DNA of 30,485 nt, taken from NCBI GenBank assembly GCA_934167165.1, contig CAKPKG010000014.1, positions 1 to 30,485 on the forward strand, written 5' to 3'. The position numbers were made by a program, and so were the translations under genes. Below the pieces are notes generated by a model. It was not told the origin of the DNA and ran no database searches. It saw only the letters and a program-made list of their open reading frames with translations. Shown in pieces: positions 1 through 8,708 of this stretch (the first letter of the stretch is position 1; each line of letters opens with the position of its first letter). The DNA comes from an uncultured Clostridia bacterium. GTDB lineage: Bacteria; Bacillota; Clostridia; TANB77; CAG-508.

Positions 1-191
1 TTTCTCATTGTTATTCCCCTCTAATAGGTAGATTGCTTACGTGTTACTCACCAGTCCGCCACTAAAGCCATTGTTACTAAACTTCACTCCGATAAATCTT
101 CATTCCATTTAATAACGACTTCCGTTCGACTTGCATGTCTTATGTGCGCCGCCAGCGTTTATCCTGAGCCAGGATCAAACTCTCTCGTTTA
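1..191 (-). rRNA. rrs: 16S ribosomal RNA, 5' end (partial)
   Basis: The reverse complement carries the universal 16S 5' segment: the complement of primer site 27F lies at 164-183, followed by the conserved stretch leading into the V1 region. The gene reads leftwards and runs off the window at base 1, so only about the first 190 nt are present. The mature 5' end is placed about 8 nt upstream of the 27F site, so it is accurate only to a few bases. Confidence 0.97.
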
Positions 192-392
192 TTGTATATA
201 TATTTCGTAACTTTCGTTACTCTTTACATATCTTTTTTAAGAGTTTCTAACTCATTTTAAATCTAGCGTTTTTTTACTTGGTTTTCTCCAATTTCTTTTT
301 TGAGTACGAATACTTCAAAGTATTCTTCTTAAAGGAATTTATTGTTTATTTTTCAATGTACTTAACTGCGTTCTTTGTCAAACGCAAGATTT

Positions 393-422
393 ATTTTAGC
401 ACAGGTTTATATTCGATGTCAA
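393..422 (-). promoter_or_regulatory. Sigma-A-type promoter for the rRNA operon
   Basis: On the minus strand, TTGACA (417-422) and TAAAAT (393-398) are separated by 18 nt, pointing at the 16S gene about 200 nt downstream. A second TTGACA (376-381) lies inside the leader but lacks a good -10. The remaining leader (192-392) shows no gene. Confidence 0.75.
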
Positions 423-442
423 CACTTTTTTTAAAAAAATTT

Positions 443-472
443 TAAAAAATTACAAGAAATTTTTTCTTGCAA
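443..472 (-). terminator. Probable terminator after pyrI
   Basis: Inverted repeat with arms at about 450-459 and 463-472 (one mismatch, 3-nt loop), followed on the minus strand by an A/T-rich run that includes six T. It lies between the pyrI stop and the rRNA promoter, where the pyrimidine operon should end. The stem is AT-rich, so strength is uncertain. Confidence 0.5.
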
Positions 473-520
473 TTTTTTATGTTGTTTTTAAGCCATTTTT
501 GAGCATTTTATTTCTTTATT

Positions 521-934
521 TTATGCTTCTGATTCACAATATTTACATCTATATACTTTATTTTCTTTATTTGCCAATTCGAATACTTGGTCAATTTCTC
601 TTTCTACTGTTGTTATACATCTTGGATTTTCACATTTAATTATATTTACTAATCTTTTAGGTAGTTCCATATGAGCTTTTTTTATAATCTTTCCATTCTT
701 TATTATATTAACTGTAATATTTGTATCTATATATCCTAAAATGTCCATATTTACATTTATATCATTATCTATTTTTATTATATCTTTTTTACCTGTTTTC
801 TTACTTTTTACATTTTTTATAATAGCAACTGAACATTCTAATTCTTCTAATCCTAAATACTTATATATTTCCATACTTTTTCCTGCTTTTATATGATCAA
901 TTACTATACCATTATTTATACTATCTATATTCAT
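521..934 (-). CDS. pyrI: Aspartate carbamoyltransferase regulatory chain
   Basis: 137 aa, close to the roughly 150-aa family length. PyrI binds nucleotide effectors through its N-terminal domain and contacts PyrB through a C-terminal zinc domain. The four zinc ligands are visible as C-x4-C (CENPRC, residues about 101-106) and C-x2-C (CKYC, about 130-133). The N-terminal allosteric domain (start MNIDSINNG) fits the family. It is the last gene of the carA-carB-pyrB-pyrI operon, 15 nt after pyrB, with an AGGAGG-like ribosome binding site just upstream. A separate PyrI means the ATCase here is likely the allosteric holoenzyme type. No in-frame CGG. Confidence 0.95.
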   Translation of the reverse strand: MNIDSINNGIVIDHIKAGKSMEIYKYLGLEELECSVAIIKNVKSKKTGKKDIIKIDNDINVNMDILGYIDTNITVNIIKNGKIIKKAHMELPKRLVNIIKCENPRCITTVEREIDQVFELANKENKVYRCKYCESEA

Positions 935-949
935 AATCTTCCTCCTTAA

Positions 950-1870
950 TTATTCAATTTCTAGTAGCTTTAAAATTAAAGCCATTCTAATATATCTTCC
1001 ATACTCTGCTTGTTTAAAATAACAAGCTCTTGGATCATTATCTACTTCTTTTGCAATTTCATTTACTCTTGGCAGTGGATGCATTATACATAAATCTGAT
1101 TTTGCATTTTTTAACTTTTCTTCATTTAGTATATAATAGTCCTTTAGTCTTACATAATCAGCCTCATTAAAAAATCTCTCTTTTTGGACTCTTGTCATAT
1201 ATAAAATATCTAATTTATTCATATGTTCTTCTATATCTTGTGTTTCACACCATTTAATATTATTTTTATCTAGTACTTCTGTTTTTATATAGTTTGGAAC
1301 TTTTAATTCTTCAGGAGATATCAATATGAATTTTATATTCTCATATCTTGCCATTGCTGTAATTAATGAATGAACTGTTCTTCCAAATTTCAAATCTCCA
1401 CAAAGTCCAATTGTTAAATCTGTTAGTCTTTCTTTTTCTTTACTTATAGTTAATAAATCTGTTAATGTTTGAGTTGGATGGTTATGTCCTCCATCTCCTG
1501 CATTGATGATTGGCACTCTAGACACTTCACTTGCTACCATAGGTGCGCCTTCTTTTGGATGTCTCATTGCTATTATATCTGAATATCCATTAACCACTCT
1601 AATTGTATCTGAAACAGTTTCTCCTTTAGAAGCAGAACTATTCATAGCATCTGAAAATCCTATAACATTTCCTCCCAATCCTAACATTGCTGATTCAAAA
1701 CTTAATCTAGTTCTAGTACTTGGTTCAAAAAATAATGTTGCAAGTATTTTATTCTTGCATTTTTCTGAATACTTTTCTTTATTCTCCATTATATCCTTTG
1801 CTTTTTCTATTAATTGGTCACTTTCTTCTACTGACAAGTCTTTAATATCAATTAAATTTCTCATAAACAT
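950..1870 (-). CDS. pyrB: Aspartate carbamoyltransferase catalytic chain
   Basis: 306 aa, full length. It condenses carbamoyl phosphate with aspartate to N-carbamoylaspartate, the committed step of pyrimidine synthesis. The carbamoyl phosphate motif FEPSTRTRLSFE sits at about residues 48-59, the flexible loop SSASKGET at about 78-85, and the conserved HPLPRV near residue 265. It follows carB after a 53-nt gap that holds one of the GGGGACAG palindromes, and precedes pyrI. The arginines of the active site are coded by AGA. No in-frame CGG. Confidence 0.97.
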   Translation of the reverse strand: MFMRNLIDIKDLSVEESDQLIEKAKDIMENKEKYSEKCKNKILATLFFEPSTRTRLSFESAMLGLGGNVIGFSDAMNSSASKGETVSDTIRVVNGYSDIIAMRHPKEGAPMVASEVSRVPIINAGDGGHNHPTQTLTDLLTISKEKERLTDLTIGLCGDLKFGRTVHSLITAMARYENIKFILISPEELKVPNYIKTEVLDKNNIKWCETQDIEEHMNKLDILYMTRVQKERFFNEADYVRLKDYYILNEEKLKNAKSDLCIMHPLPRVNEIAKEVDNDPRACYFKQAEYGRYIRMALILKLLEIE

Positions 1871-1889
1871 TCTCCTTTCATTATCTCAT

Positions 1890-1916
1890 GGAAAAAGGGG
1901 CCTGTCCCCTTTTTCC
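1890..1916. repeat. Palindromic repeat, GGGGACAG family (copy 1)
   Basis: Perfect 11-bp arms (GGAAAAAGGGG / CCCCTTTTTCC) around the 5-nt loop CCTGT, located inside the car-pyr operon between carB and pyrB. On the transcript it forms a stable hairpin without a clean U-run, so it may affect read-through or mRNA stability. It shares its core with the copies at 6226, 12959 and 29879. Confidence 0.8.
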
Positions 1917-1923
1917 CTCATTT

Positions 1924-4900
1924 TTATTCATCTATTGTTGATATGCATAATGTTATTTCTTCTAATACATCTAGTAATACCCTTACTGTATCTAAAGCTG
2001 TAAACATTGCTATATTATTTTCTACTGCACACCTTCTTATTATGCTACCATCTGTTTCTTGGTCTATTGCATCTACATCTCTTGTGCTTATTACGTAATT
2101 TACATATCCTTTTCTCATTGAGTCTAGTATTTCTTCGCTACCTTCACTTATTTTTTTCTTTACTCTTGTTCTAATTCCATGTTCTTTTAAGAATATTGCT
2201 GTTCCTTTTGTTGCTTCTATATTAAATCCTAGATTATAAAATCTTTTTATTAAAGGTAAAGCTTCTTCTTTGTCTTTATCGGCAATTGTTACAAGTATTG
2301 TTCCATAATTTGCTAAATTCATTCCTGATGATTGAAGTGCTTTGTATAATGCTCTTGTAAGTTTTGTATCATATCCTATTGCTTCTCCTGTTGATTTCAT
2401 TTCTGGTGATAGATATGTATCCATTCCATTTAATTTAGAAAAAGAAAATGCAGGAGCTTTTACATACCATTTTTTCTTTTCTTCTGGATACGTTTTTTCT
2501 ATTCCTTGTTCTTTTAATGTTTTGCCTAGCATTACTAGTGTTCCTATATCTGCTAACGAATATCCTGTTGCTTTTGATATAAAAGGTACTGTTCTAGATG
2601 ATCTTGGATTTACTTCTATTACATATACATTTTCATCTTTGTCTACTATAAATTGAATATTGTATAACCCTACAATTCCAATTCCTATCCCTAATTTTAT
2701 TGTGTAATCTAGTATCTTTTCCTTTGCTTTATCACTTACACTAAATGTTGGATATATACTTATACTATCTCCAGAGTGTATTCCTGTCTTTTCAACGTGT
2801 TCCATTATGCCTGGTACAAATACATCTTTTCCATCGCAAACTGCATCTACTTCTAGTTCTTTTCCTATTATATATTTATCTACTAATACTGGTTGTTTTG
2901 TATTAATTTCAACCGCTGTTTTTAAATATTTTTCTAGTGCCTTTTTATTAGAAACAATTTGCATTGCTCTTCCTCCTAGCACATAACTTGGTCTTACTAA
3001 TACTGGATATCCAATTTCTTCTGCAACTCTTATTCCATCTTTTATATTAGTTACTGCTTGCCCTTTTGGTTGTAATAGTTTTAATTCTTCCATCACTTTT
3101 TCAAAACTGTCACGATTTTCTGCTCTTTCTATTGCATTTACATCTGTTCCTATTATTTTTACTCCTAATTTAGAAAGTGGCATTGCAAGATTTATTGCTG
3201 TTTGACCACCTAAAGCTGCAACAACACCTTCTGGTTTTTCTAGTTCAATTATATTCATTACATCTTCTACTGTTAATGGCTCAAAATATAACTTGTCACT
3301 TGTTGTATAATCTGTTGAAACTGTTTCTGGATTATTGTTAATTATTATTGCTTCATATCCCGCTTCTTTTATTGTTTTTACTGAGTGAACAGTTGAGTAG
3401 TCGAATTCTACACCTTGCCCTATTCTTATTGGTCCTGCTCCTAAAACTATTATTTTCTTTTTATTGCTTACTATTGATTCATTTTCTTCTTCGTATGTCG
3501 AGTAAAAATATGGTACATAACTTTCAAATTCACTTGCGCATGTATCTATCATTTTGTATGTTGGATAGATGTTTTCTTCTTTTCTTAAAAGATATATTTC
3601 TTCTTCTGTTTTATTCCAAATCTCTCCAATGTATTTATCACTAAATCCCATTTTCTTTGCTTTTTTTAATATTTCTATATTTTCAGCATTATCTTTTAAT
3701 TTATTTTCCATTTTTATAATATGTTTAATTTTTTCTAGAAAGAACATATCAATTTTTGTAGTGTTATAAATCAAGCCTAAATCCACATTTCTTCTAATCA
3801 ATTCAGCTACTGCATATATTCTGTCATCTCTTCCATCTTTTATATATTCCATTAATTCTTCTGTTTCTATGCTGTCAAATTTCTTCATATATATATGGCA
3901 TACACCTATTTCTAGTGACCTTACCGCTTTAAGTAGACTTTCTTCAAAAGTTCTTCCTACACTCATAACTTCTCCGGTAGCTTTCATTTGCGTACTTAAT
4001 TTATTTGATGCAAGAACAAATTTATCAAACGGAAATCTTGCAATTTTTGTTACAATATAGTCAAGAGTTGGTTCAAAACTTGCTGGTGTATTTGCAAGTT
4101 TTATTTCATCTAATCTCATTCCAACTGCAATTTTAGCTGATACTCTTGCTATTGGATAACCACTTGCTTTTGAAGCTAGTGCAGATGAACGTGACACTCT
4201 TGGATTTACTTCTATTAGATAGTATTGGAATGAGTGTGGATCTAGAGCAAATTGAACATTACATCCTCCCTCTATTTTTAAGGCTCTTATTATTTTTAAA
4301 GCACTATCTCTTAGCATTTGATACTCTTTATTTGTTAATGTTTGACTTGGAGCTACTACTATTGAATCTCCTGTATGTACACCAACTGGATCTAAATTTT
4401 CCATATTGCATACCGTTATTGCTGTATCATTACTATCTCTTATAACTTCATATTCTATTTCTTTATATCCTTTTATACTCTTTTCTACTAGTACTTGTCC
4501 TACTGGTGAAAGTTTTAATGCATGTTTTATTATTTCTCTTAATTCATTATCATCATCCGCAAATCCACCACCTGTTCCGCCTAATGTAAATGCTGGTCTT
4601 AAAACTACTGGATAGCCTATTTTATTTGCTGCTTCAACACCTTCTTCTATTGTGTGTGCTATTATAGATTCCAATATTGGTTCTCCAAGTTGTTCACATA
4701 GCTCTTTAAATTTTTCTCTATCCTCTGCTTTTTCTATACTCTCACTACTTGTTCCAAGTAATTCTACTTGGCATTCCTGTAGAACTCCTTTTTTATATAA
4801 TTGCATTGCTATATTTAAACCAGTTTGTCCTCCTATTCCTGGAAGTATAGCATCTGGTCTTTCATATCTTATTATTTTTGCAACATATTCTAGTGTTAAT

Positions 4901-5103
4901 GGTTCCATGTATACTTTATCTGCTATAGCTGTATCTGTCATTATTGTTGCAGGATTGGAATTTACAAGTATTACTCTATATCCTTCTTCTTTTAGTGCCA
5001 AGCATGCTTGTGTACCTGCATAATCAAATTCTGCAGCTTGTCCTATTACTATTGGTCCTGACCCTATTACTAATACTGTTTTTATATCTTTTCTTTTTGG
5101 CAT
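1924..5103 (-). CDS. carB: Carbamoyl-phosphate synthase large chain
   Basis: 1059 aa, full length. It makes carbamoyl phosphate from bicarbonate, two ATP and CarA-derived ammonia. The two homologous ATP-grasp halves are visible: each begins with a GPI-x-IGQ-x-EFDY signature (GPIVIGQAAEFDY at about residue 15, GPIRIGQGVEFDY at about 557) and each carries an EVNPR motif (about 298 and about 840). The C-terminal part (about 940-1059) is the regulatory MGS-like domain. The start codon lies 1 nt after the carA stop, which suggests translational coupling. Several CGG trinucleotides occur out of frame (for example GCG GGA) but none in frame. Confidence 0.98.
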   Translation of the reverse strand: MPKRKDIKTVLVIGSGPIVIGQAAEFDYAGTQACLALKEEGYRVILVNSNPATIMTDTAIADKVYMEPLTLEYVAKIIRYERPDAILPGIGGQTGLNIAMQLYKKGVLQECQVELLGTSSESIEKAEDREKFKELCEQLGEPILESIIAHTIEEGVEAANKIGYPVVLRPAFTLGGTGGGFADDDNELREIIKHALKLSPVGQVLVEKSIKGYKEIEYEVIRDSNDTAITVCNMENLDPVGVHTGDSIVVAPSQTLTNKEYQMLRDSALKIIRALKIEGGCNVQFALDPHSFQYYLIEVNPRVSRSSALASKASGYPIARVSAKIAVGMRLDEIKLANTPASFEPTLDYIVTKIARFPFDKFVLASNKLSTQMKATGEVMSVGRTFEESLLKAVRSLEIGVCHIYMKKFDSIETEELMEYIKDGRDDRIYAVAELIRRNVDLGLIYNTTKIDMFFLEKIKHIIKMENKLKDNAENIEILKKAKKMGFSDKYIGEIWNKTEEEIYLLRKEENIYPTYKMIDTCASEFESYVPYFYSTYEEENESIVSNKKKIIVLGAGPIRIGQGVEFDYSTVHSVKTIKEAGYEAIIINNNPETVSTDYTTSDKLYFEPLTVEDVMNIIELEKPEGVVAALGGQTAINLAMPLSKLGVKIIGTDVNAIERAENRDSFEKVMEELKLLQPKGQAVTNIKDGIRVAEEIGYPVLVRPSYVLGGRAMQIVSNKKALEKYLKTAVEINTKQPVLVDKYIIGKELEVDAVCDGKDVFVPGIMEHVEKTGIHSGDSISIYPTFSVSDKAKEKILDYTIKLGIGIGIVGLYNIQFIVDKDENVYVIEVNPRSSRTVPFISKATGYSLADIGTLVMLGKTLKEQGIEKTYPEEKKKWYVKAPAFSFSKLNGMDTYLSPEMKSTGEAIGYDTKLTRALYKALQSSGMNLANYGTILVTIADKDKEEALPLIKRFYNLGFNIEATKGTAIFLKEHGIRTRVKKKISEGSEEILDSMRKGYVNYVISTRDVDAIDQETDGSIIRRCAVENNIAMFTALDTVRVLLDVLEEITLCISTIDE

Positions 5104-5104
5104 C

Positions 5105-6190
5105 TTACTCTTCTCCTTTCATTATATTTATGAATTTGTCAAATAAATATCCACTGTCCTGTGGCCCTGGTGCACTTTCTGGATGATATTGGACACTAAA
5201 TATTCTGTCTTTTTTACATTCAACACCTTCTATTGTATTGTCTAAAATATTCTTATGTGTTGGCTCCAATTTTGTGCTTTTTAAAGATTCTTTATCAACT
5301 GCATAACTATGGTTCTGACTTGTTATTTCTATTTTATCTGTTTTTAAATTTAGTACAGGATGATTTCCTCCTCTATGCCCAAATTTTAATTTATATGTTT
5401 TTGCTCCATATGCTAGGCTTATCATTTGATGTCCTAAACATATTCCAAATATAGGGTATTTTCCTTTTAGTTCTTTTACTAATTTTATTACTTCTTTAAC
5501 ATCTTCCGGATCTCCTGGTCCATTTGACAAAAATACTCCGTCTGGTTTTAAACTTATTACTTCTTCTGCAGTTGTATTATATGGAACTACTGTTACATTA
5601 CATTTTCTTTTATTTAAACTTCTTACTATATTTAGTTTTATTCCGCAGTCTACTGCAACTACATTATATTTTGCATTTGCTGTTCTTGCATACCACTTTT
5701 TCTTACAACTTACTTTTGAAACCGCATCTTTTGGAATCTGATAATTTTTCATTTTTTCCATTGCTTCTTCTTTAGTTGTAGATATATCTGTTATTATAAC
5801 TTTTCTACTTCCTTTATCTCTAATGCTTCTTGTTATTTTTCTTGTATCTATTCCATATATTCCAGGAATATTGTTTTCTTCTAAATATTCTGATAATGTT
5901 TTTGTATATCTAAAATTACTAGGATGATCATTATATTCTCTTACTACTAATCCTCCTATTGAAGGTTTAGCTGTTTCGTAATCATCATCTGTTATCCCGT
6001 AATTTCCTATTAAAGGATATGTCATAACCACCATTTGATATGTATATGATGGATCTGAAACTATTTCTTGATATCCAACCATAGATGTATTAAAAACTAT
6101 TTCGCAAATACTTTCTACATTTGCTCCAAAGCCATATCCTAAATATTCTTCGCCGTCTTCTAGTACAATCTTTTTGTTAAACTCTTTCAT
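5105..6190 (-). CDS. carA: Carbamoyl-phosphate synthase small (glutaminase) chain
   Basis: 361 aa, full length. It hydrolyses glutamine and channels ammonia to CarB. The N-terminal CarA domain is followed by a class I glutamine amidotransferase domain: nucleophile elbow GICLGHQ at about residue 250 with the catalytic Cys, and HPESAPGPQDS near residue 340 with the catalytic His/Glu. First gene of the pyrimidine operon; an AAAGGA ribosome binding site precedes the ATG. No clear sigma-A promoter was found directly upstream; the 5' region holds palindrome copy 2. No in-frame CGG. Confidence 0.98.
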   Translation of the reverse strand: MKEFNKKIVLEDGEEYLGYGFGANVESICEIVFNTSMVGYQEIVSDPSYTYQMVVMTYPLIGNYGITDDDYETAKPSIGGLVVREYNDHPSNFRYTKTLSEYLEENNIPGIYGIDTRKITRSIRDKGSRKVIITDISTTKEEAMEKMKNYQIPKDAVSKVSCKKKWYARTANAKYNVVAVDCGIKLNIVRSLNKRKCNVTVVPYNTTAEEVISLKPDGVFLSNGPGDPEDVKEVIKLVKELKGKYPIFGICLGHQMISLAYGAKTYKLKFGHRGGNHPVLNLKTDKIEITSQNHSYAVDKESLKSTKLEPTHKNILDNTIEGVECKKDRIFSVQYHPESAPGPQDSGYLFDKFINIMKGEE

Positions 6191-6225
6191 TTTTCTTCAT
6201 CCTTTCTTTATTTTATATTTTTCTA

Positions 6226-6252
6226 AACAAAAGGGGTCTGTCCCCTTTTGTT
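6226..6252. repeat. Palindromic repeat, GGGGACAGACCCC family (copy 2)
   Basis: Perfect 11-bp arms (AACAAAAGGGG / CCCCTTTTGTT) around TCTGT, in the 5' region of carA. Followed on the plus side by a partial second copy of its right end (CCTTTTGTT, 6253-6262). Confidence 0.85.
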
Positions 6253-6274
6253 CCTTTTGTTTAGTTTTAATTGG

Positions 6275-6309
6275 CAAAAAAAAATAAGGAATAAATTCCT
6301 TATTTAAAA
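6275..6309 (-). terminator. Rho-independent terminator after the small membrane peptide gene
   Basis: On the minus strand AATAAGGAA, a 4-nt TTTA loop, TTCCTTATT and then a run of T (6277-6284). It would end transcripts from the 27-aa gene and the lipid-kinase gene before carA. Confidence 0.85.
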
Positions 6310-6387
6310 TATAAATGAAAATGAAACAATTATTAAGAAAACTGTTGCAACAATTATTAAGTTGGTTTTTCTTAAATAATTTCTCAT
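6304..6387 (-). CDS. Small hydrophobic membrane peptide (27 aa)
   Basis: A 27-codon ORF beginning MRNYLRKTN and continuing as one hydrophobic stretch of about 18 residues (rich in Ile, Val, Phe) up to the stop: a short positively charged N-terminus followed by a single membrane segment. Support comes from signals rather than homology: an AGAGGT ribosome binding site 7 nt upstream, a sigma-A promoter 33 nt upstream, and a strong terminator overlapping the stop codon. Function unknown; a type I toxin or a small membrane regulator are possible but unproven. It has its own transcription unit between the lipid kinase gene and carA. Confidence 0.5.
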   Translation of the reverse strand: MRNYLRKTNLIIVATVFLIIVSFSFIF

Positions 6388-6419
6388 TTTTTTACCTCTT
6401 TATTTTTTATATCTTGAAT

Positions 6420-6448
6420 ATTATACAGAATTAGAATTAATATTGCAA
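6420..6448 (-). promoter_or_regulatory. Sigma-A promoter of the 27-aa membrane peptide gene
   Basis: TTGCAA (6443-6448), 17-nt spacer, TATAAT (6420-6425) on the minus strand. It lies just after the lipid kinase gene. Confidence 0.75.
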
Positions 6449-6513
6449 TAGTTTTTAAGATTTTTTCTTGTATTTTTTTATTCTCTTTTTATAACGCAAG
6501 CTACTTGTTTTAT

Positions 6514-7408
6514 CTAAACTGGGATTATATATTCTACAGCTTCTTTATTATTTTTTATTTCTATTTTATTCTTACGTCCTCCATATTCTCCGGTCCAATG
6601 TCCAAGTTAATTTTTGATTAGATTCAATTTCTATTTTATCTGTTTGAAAATAGTAAAAATATTTGCTTTTATGTTTTTTTAATCCTAATAATACAAGTGT
6701 GTTAAACCAGCCTATTATGTTTTTTGGTCTTTTTATAAACAATACTTCGAATTTTCCATCATTTATTTTTACTCCTTTTCTTTTAAACCATTCAAAACCT
6801 CCTATAGATTTAGAATTACTAACCGAACCATATATTACTTTATCATTGTATTCTTTTCCATCTATTTTAAATTTGATATTGTAACTTCTTATTTTACCTA
6901 TATATATTATTCCTACTATAAAATATGCAATTTTTCCAAATACCTTTTTTAATTTGTGTGGAGTTACATATGGCACTGGAGTAAAGGCACCAAATGCTGC
7001 AACATAGTTAAAGTATACATTATTAAATGAACCAATGTCTGATTTTATTAATCTTGATTCATTTATATGCTTTGATAAAAATATTTTATTTGTAGACATT
7101 CTAATTGTTCTTGCAAAGTCATTCATTGTTCCAAGTGGTATAAAGCTTATTTGTGGTTTATTTTCCATTTGCATTACTGCATTAATTAATTCATTTAATG
7201 TTCCATCTCCACCACAACATACTACTAAATCAAGTTTTACATCTTTATGTTCTTTTAATATGTCTTTTGGTTTATAATCTTTTCTGGTATAACAAGTTTC
7301 AATAAAATATCCTTCATCAGAAAAATTTTTAATTATTCTTGGGAGTTTTCTTTTAATTGTTCCTTTTCCTGCTTTTGGATTAACTATTAATAGCATATTT
7401 TTTTGCAT
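6514..7408 (-). CDS. Diacylglycerol/lipid kinase family protein, +1 frameshift at CGG
   Basis: 297 aa when read through one +1 shift. The N-terminus has the lipid-kinase nucleotide motif NPKAGKG (residues about 8-14) and GGDGTLNE (about 65-72), typical of the DagK/YegS family that phosphorylates membrane lipids. The zero frame hits an in-frame CGG (6590-6592) after ...WTLD and stops six codons later. Skipping the C gives WTLD-GEYGG and 25 more residues to a TAG at 6514; this restores the conserved C-terminal DGE of the family. Start at 7408 chosen for the AGGTGAGG ribosome binding site 6 nt upstream. Promoter at 7444-7472. The family call is firm; which lipid it acts on is not. Confidence 0.88.
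6589..6592 (-). other. CGG +1 frameshift site (lipid kinase)
   Basis: Coding strand reads TTG GAC C GGA GAA TAT. Zero-frame CGG gives Arg and an early stop; skipping C gives Gly of the DGE motif. Confidence 0.85.
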
Positions 7409-7443
7409 ATAATACCTCACCTAAAATAGTATTCTTTACTTGG

Positions 7444-7472
7444 ATTTTATCATATACCGGAGTCGTTTACAA
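7444..7472 (-). promoter_or_regulatory. Sigma-A promoter of the lipid kinase gene
   Basis: TTGTAA (7467-7472), 17-nt spacer, TAAAAT (7444-7449) on the minus strand. Confidence 0.65.
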
Positions 7473-7520
7473 TAAATTTTAATTAAACTTTTCACAATGG
7501 TTTTATTTTAAATTAACATA

Positions 7521-7542
7521 CCCTGTTCAATTAAGAACAGGG
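7521..7542 (-). terminator. Hairpin after the 226-aa membrane protein gene
   Basis: Perfect 9-bp arms (CCCTGTTCA with one flexible end / GAACAGGG) 16 nt after the stop codon. The following bases are T-rich but without a long T run, so this may be a weak terminator. Confidence 0.5.
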
Positions 7543-7557
7543 CTCTTTGTGGGTATA

Positions 7558-8238
7558 TTATTCTGGATTGCAATATACATTTCGTTCTGCACACCATTCT
7601 ACAAATCCTTGACGAATATTATTAAAGAAATTTATCGAACAATATTGTTCTTTTTCATATATTTGATACACTTCTACATCAAACATCTTAATATATTCAT
7701 CATAGTCAAAATGTTTTCTATCATTGGTGTCATAAATACAATGATTTTTTACAATAACTGCATGAGCAGTTTGACCGTTTTCGCCTTTACAGCTGCAATA
7801 CATTATTTTTGCATCTTCTATATGCCTTGCAAGAATCCATGTTACAGCATAGCAATGTTCAATATTTCTTTTGTCCCATATGAATTTGTACTCACGATTA
7901 TTCTCTTTCTTTATTCTTTTCCAATCCTCTTTACTTACTACTAGCCCATATCTATCAAAAAAGTGTTCGATAATTTTTGAGCTAATTTTCATTATTTTGA
8001 AAAATATTTTTGTACAAAATGTAGAAACAAATAATAATATTGTACAAATACTTACCATGCAAACTCCTATGCATTGATTAAAACATCTACCAATTATAGC
8101 CCAAACAATATAGTTGACCATATAAATAGCAAACATAAAAATAAAATTTGCATACATATAAACCTGGATCCGTTTTTCAACTTTTCCTGTCAAAAAACCT
8201 TCTTTCATTTTTTTAAATTGTGTCCGCATTTTTTTCAT
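7558..8238 (-). CDS. Membrane protein with possible Cys/His/Asp hydrolase domain
   Basis: 226 aa, not recognised. A basic N-terminus is followed by two membrane segments (about residues 29-50 and 55-78), then a soluble domain. This contains HCYAVTW (about 128-134), TAHAVIV (about 157-163) and IYDTND (about 168-173), an order of Cys, His and Asp that resembles transglutaminase-like or papain-like cysteine enzymes; this is a pattern reading only. A good ribosome binding site (AAGGAAGG) and a strong promoter (8305-8334) are present. Unlike the core genes it has two in-frame CGG codons (5 and 23) that must be Arg for this frame to be translated; skipping at codon 5 gives a stop soon after. Its base composition is less AT-biased than its neighbours, suggesting acquisition. 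Confidence 0.6.
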   Translation of the reverse strand: MKKMRTQFKKMKEGFLTGKVEKRIQVYMYANFIFMFAIYMVNYIVWAIIGRCFNQCIGVCMVSICTILLFVSTFCTKIFFKIMKISSKIIEHFFDRYGLVVSKEDWKRIKKENNREYKFIWDKRNIEHCYAVTWILARHIEDAKIMYCSCKGENGQTAHAVIVKNHCIYDTNDRKHFDYDEYIKMFDVEVYQIYEKEQYCSINFFNNIRQGFVEWCAERNVYCNPE

Positions 8239-8282
8239 CTTGTCAAACCTTCCTTTTTATGTATTTATACCCACATTTCTAA

Positions 8283-8334
8283 AGTGGAGCTTCCACTTAT
8301 TTCTATTATATCATTATGTTACCTTCAATGTCAA
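8283..8334 (-). promoter_or_regulatory. Sigma-A promoter with a downstream palindrome
   Basis: TTGACA (8329-8334), 18-nt spacer, TATAAT (8305-8310) on the minus strand, driving the 226-aa gene. The likely transcript start is followed at 8283-8299 by an inverted repeat (AAGTGG..CCACTT), which could be an operator or a 5' hairpin. Confidence 0.75.
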
Positions 8335-8708
8335 AATATTCTGTCTCCTAATTGCTCTTTGTTTTTCAAATGTATATTATTTACGTTAAATATTTTACTA
8401 ATTACAAATTTAATAAGTTTAGAATTTGTCATTTTTATATATCTTTTTTTCAGAACCTCTTTAGTAATATTGTAATTTTCATTATTTGTTAAAATTTCAT
8501 ATTCTACCCCATTATCATATAAACAGATATTAGTAGAATAAAAGCCATTTCTTAAATAAAACTCTTTTCTGTGTAATTTTTCATCTTTGATATTGTTGTA
8601 GGCTCTTTCAATACTTAATATAATAGTTTTATATTTTTTGCTCAAATCTGATAATACTTTAAATATGTCTTCATATAAATAAAAGACTGCCCTTATGTCA
8701 AGACACAT
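8331..8708 (-). pseudogene. N-terminally truncated GNAT-like acetyltransferase remnant
   Basis: 125-codon frame whose middle (RKEFYLRNGFYSTN, about residues 47-60) looks like the C-terminal half of the GNAT acetyltransferase fold common in Clostridia. The acetyl-CoA-binding N-terminal half is missing. Its apparent start codon lies inside the terminator hairpin of the preceding lipoprotein gene, only 18 nt after that gene's stop, and has no ribosome binding site. The tail of the frame overlaps the promoter of the next gene. I read it as a remnant joined to the lipoprotein terminator by a deletion. The GNAT assignment is from memory of the family and moderately sure. Confidence 0.5.

Noticed and set aside
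376..381. Second rRNA promoter starting at TTGACA
   Set aside because: The best -10 candidate is only 15 nt away and poor; I kept only the promoter at 393-422.
1503..2003. 166-codon plus-strand frame over pyrB
   Set aside because: Antisense to the conserved pyrB and the carB end, with no start signals.
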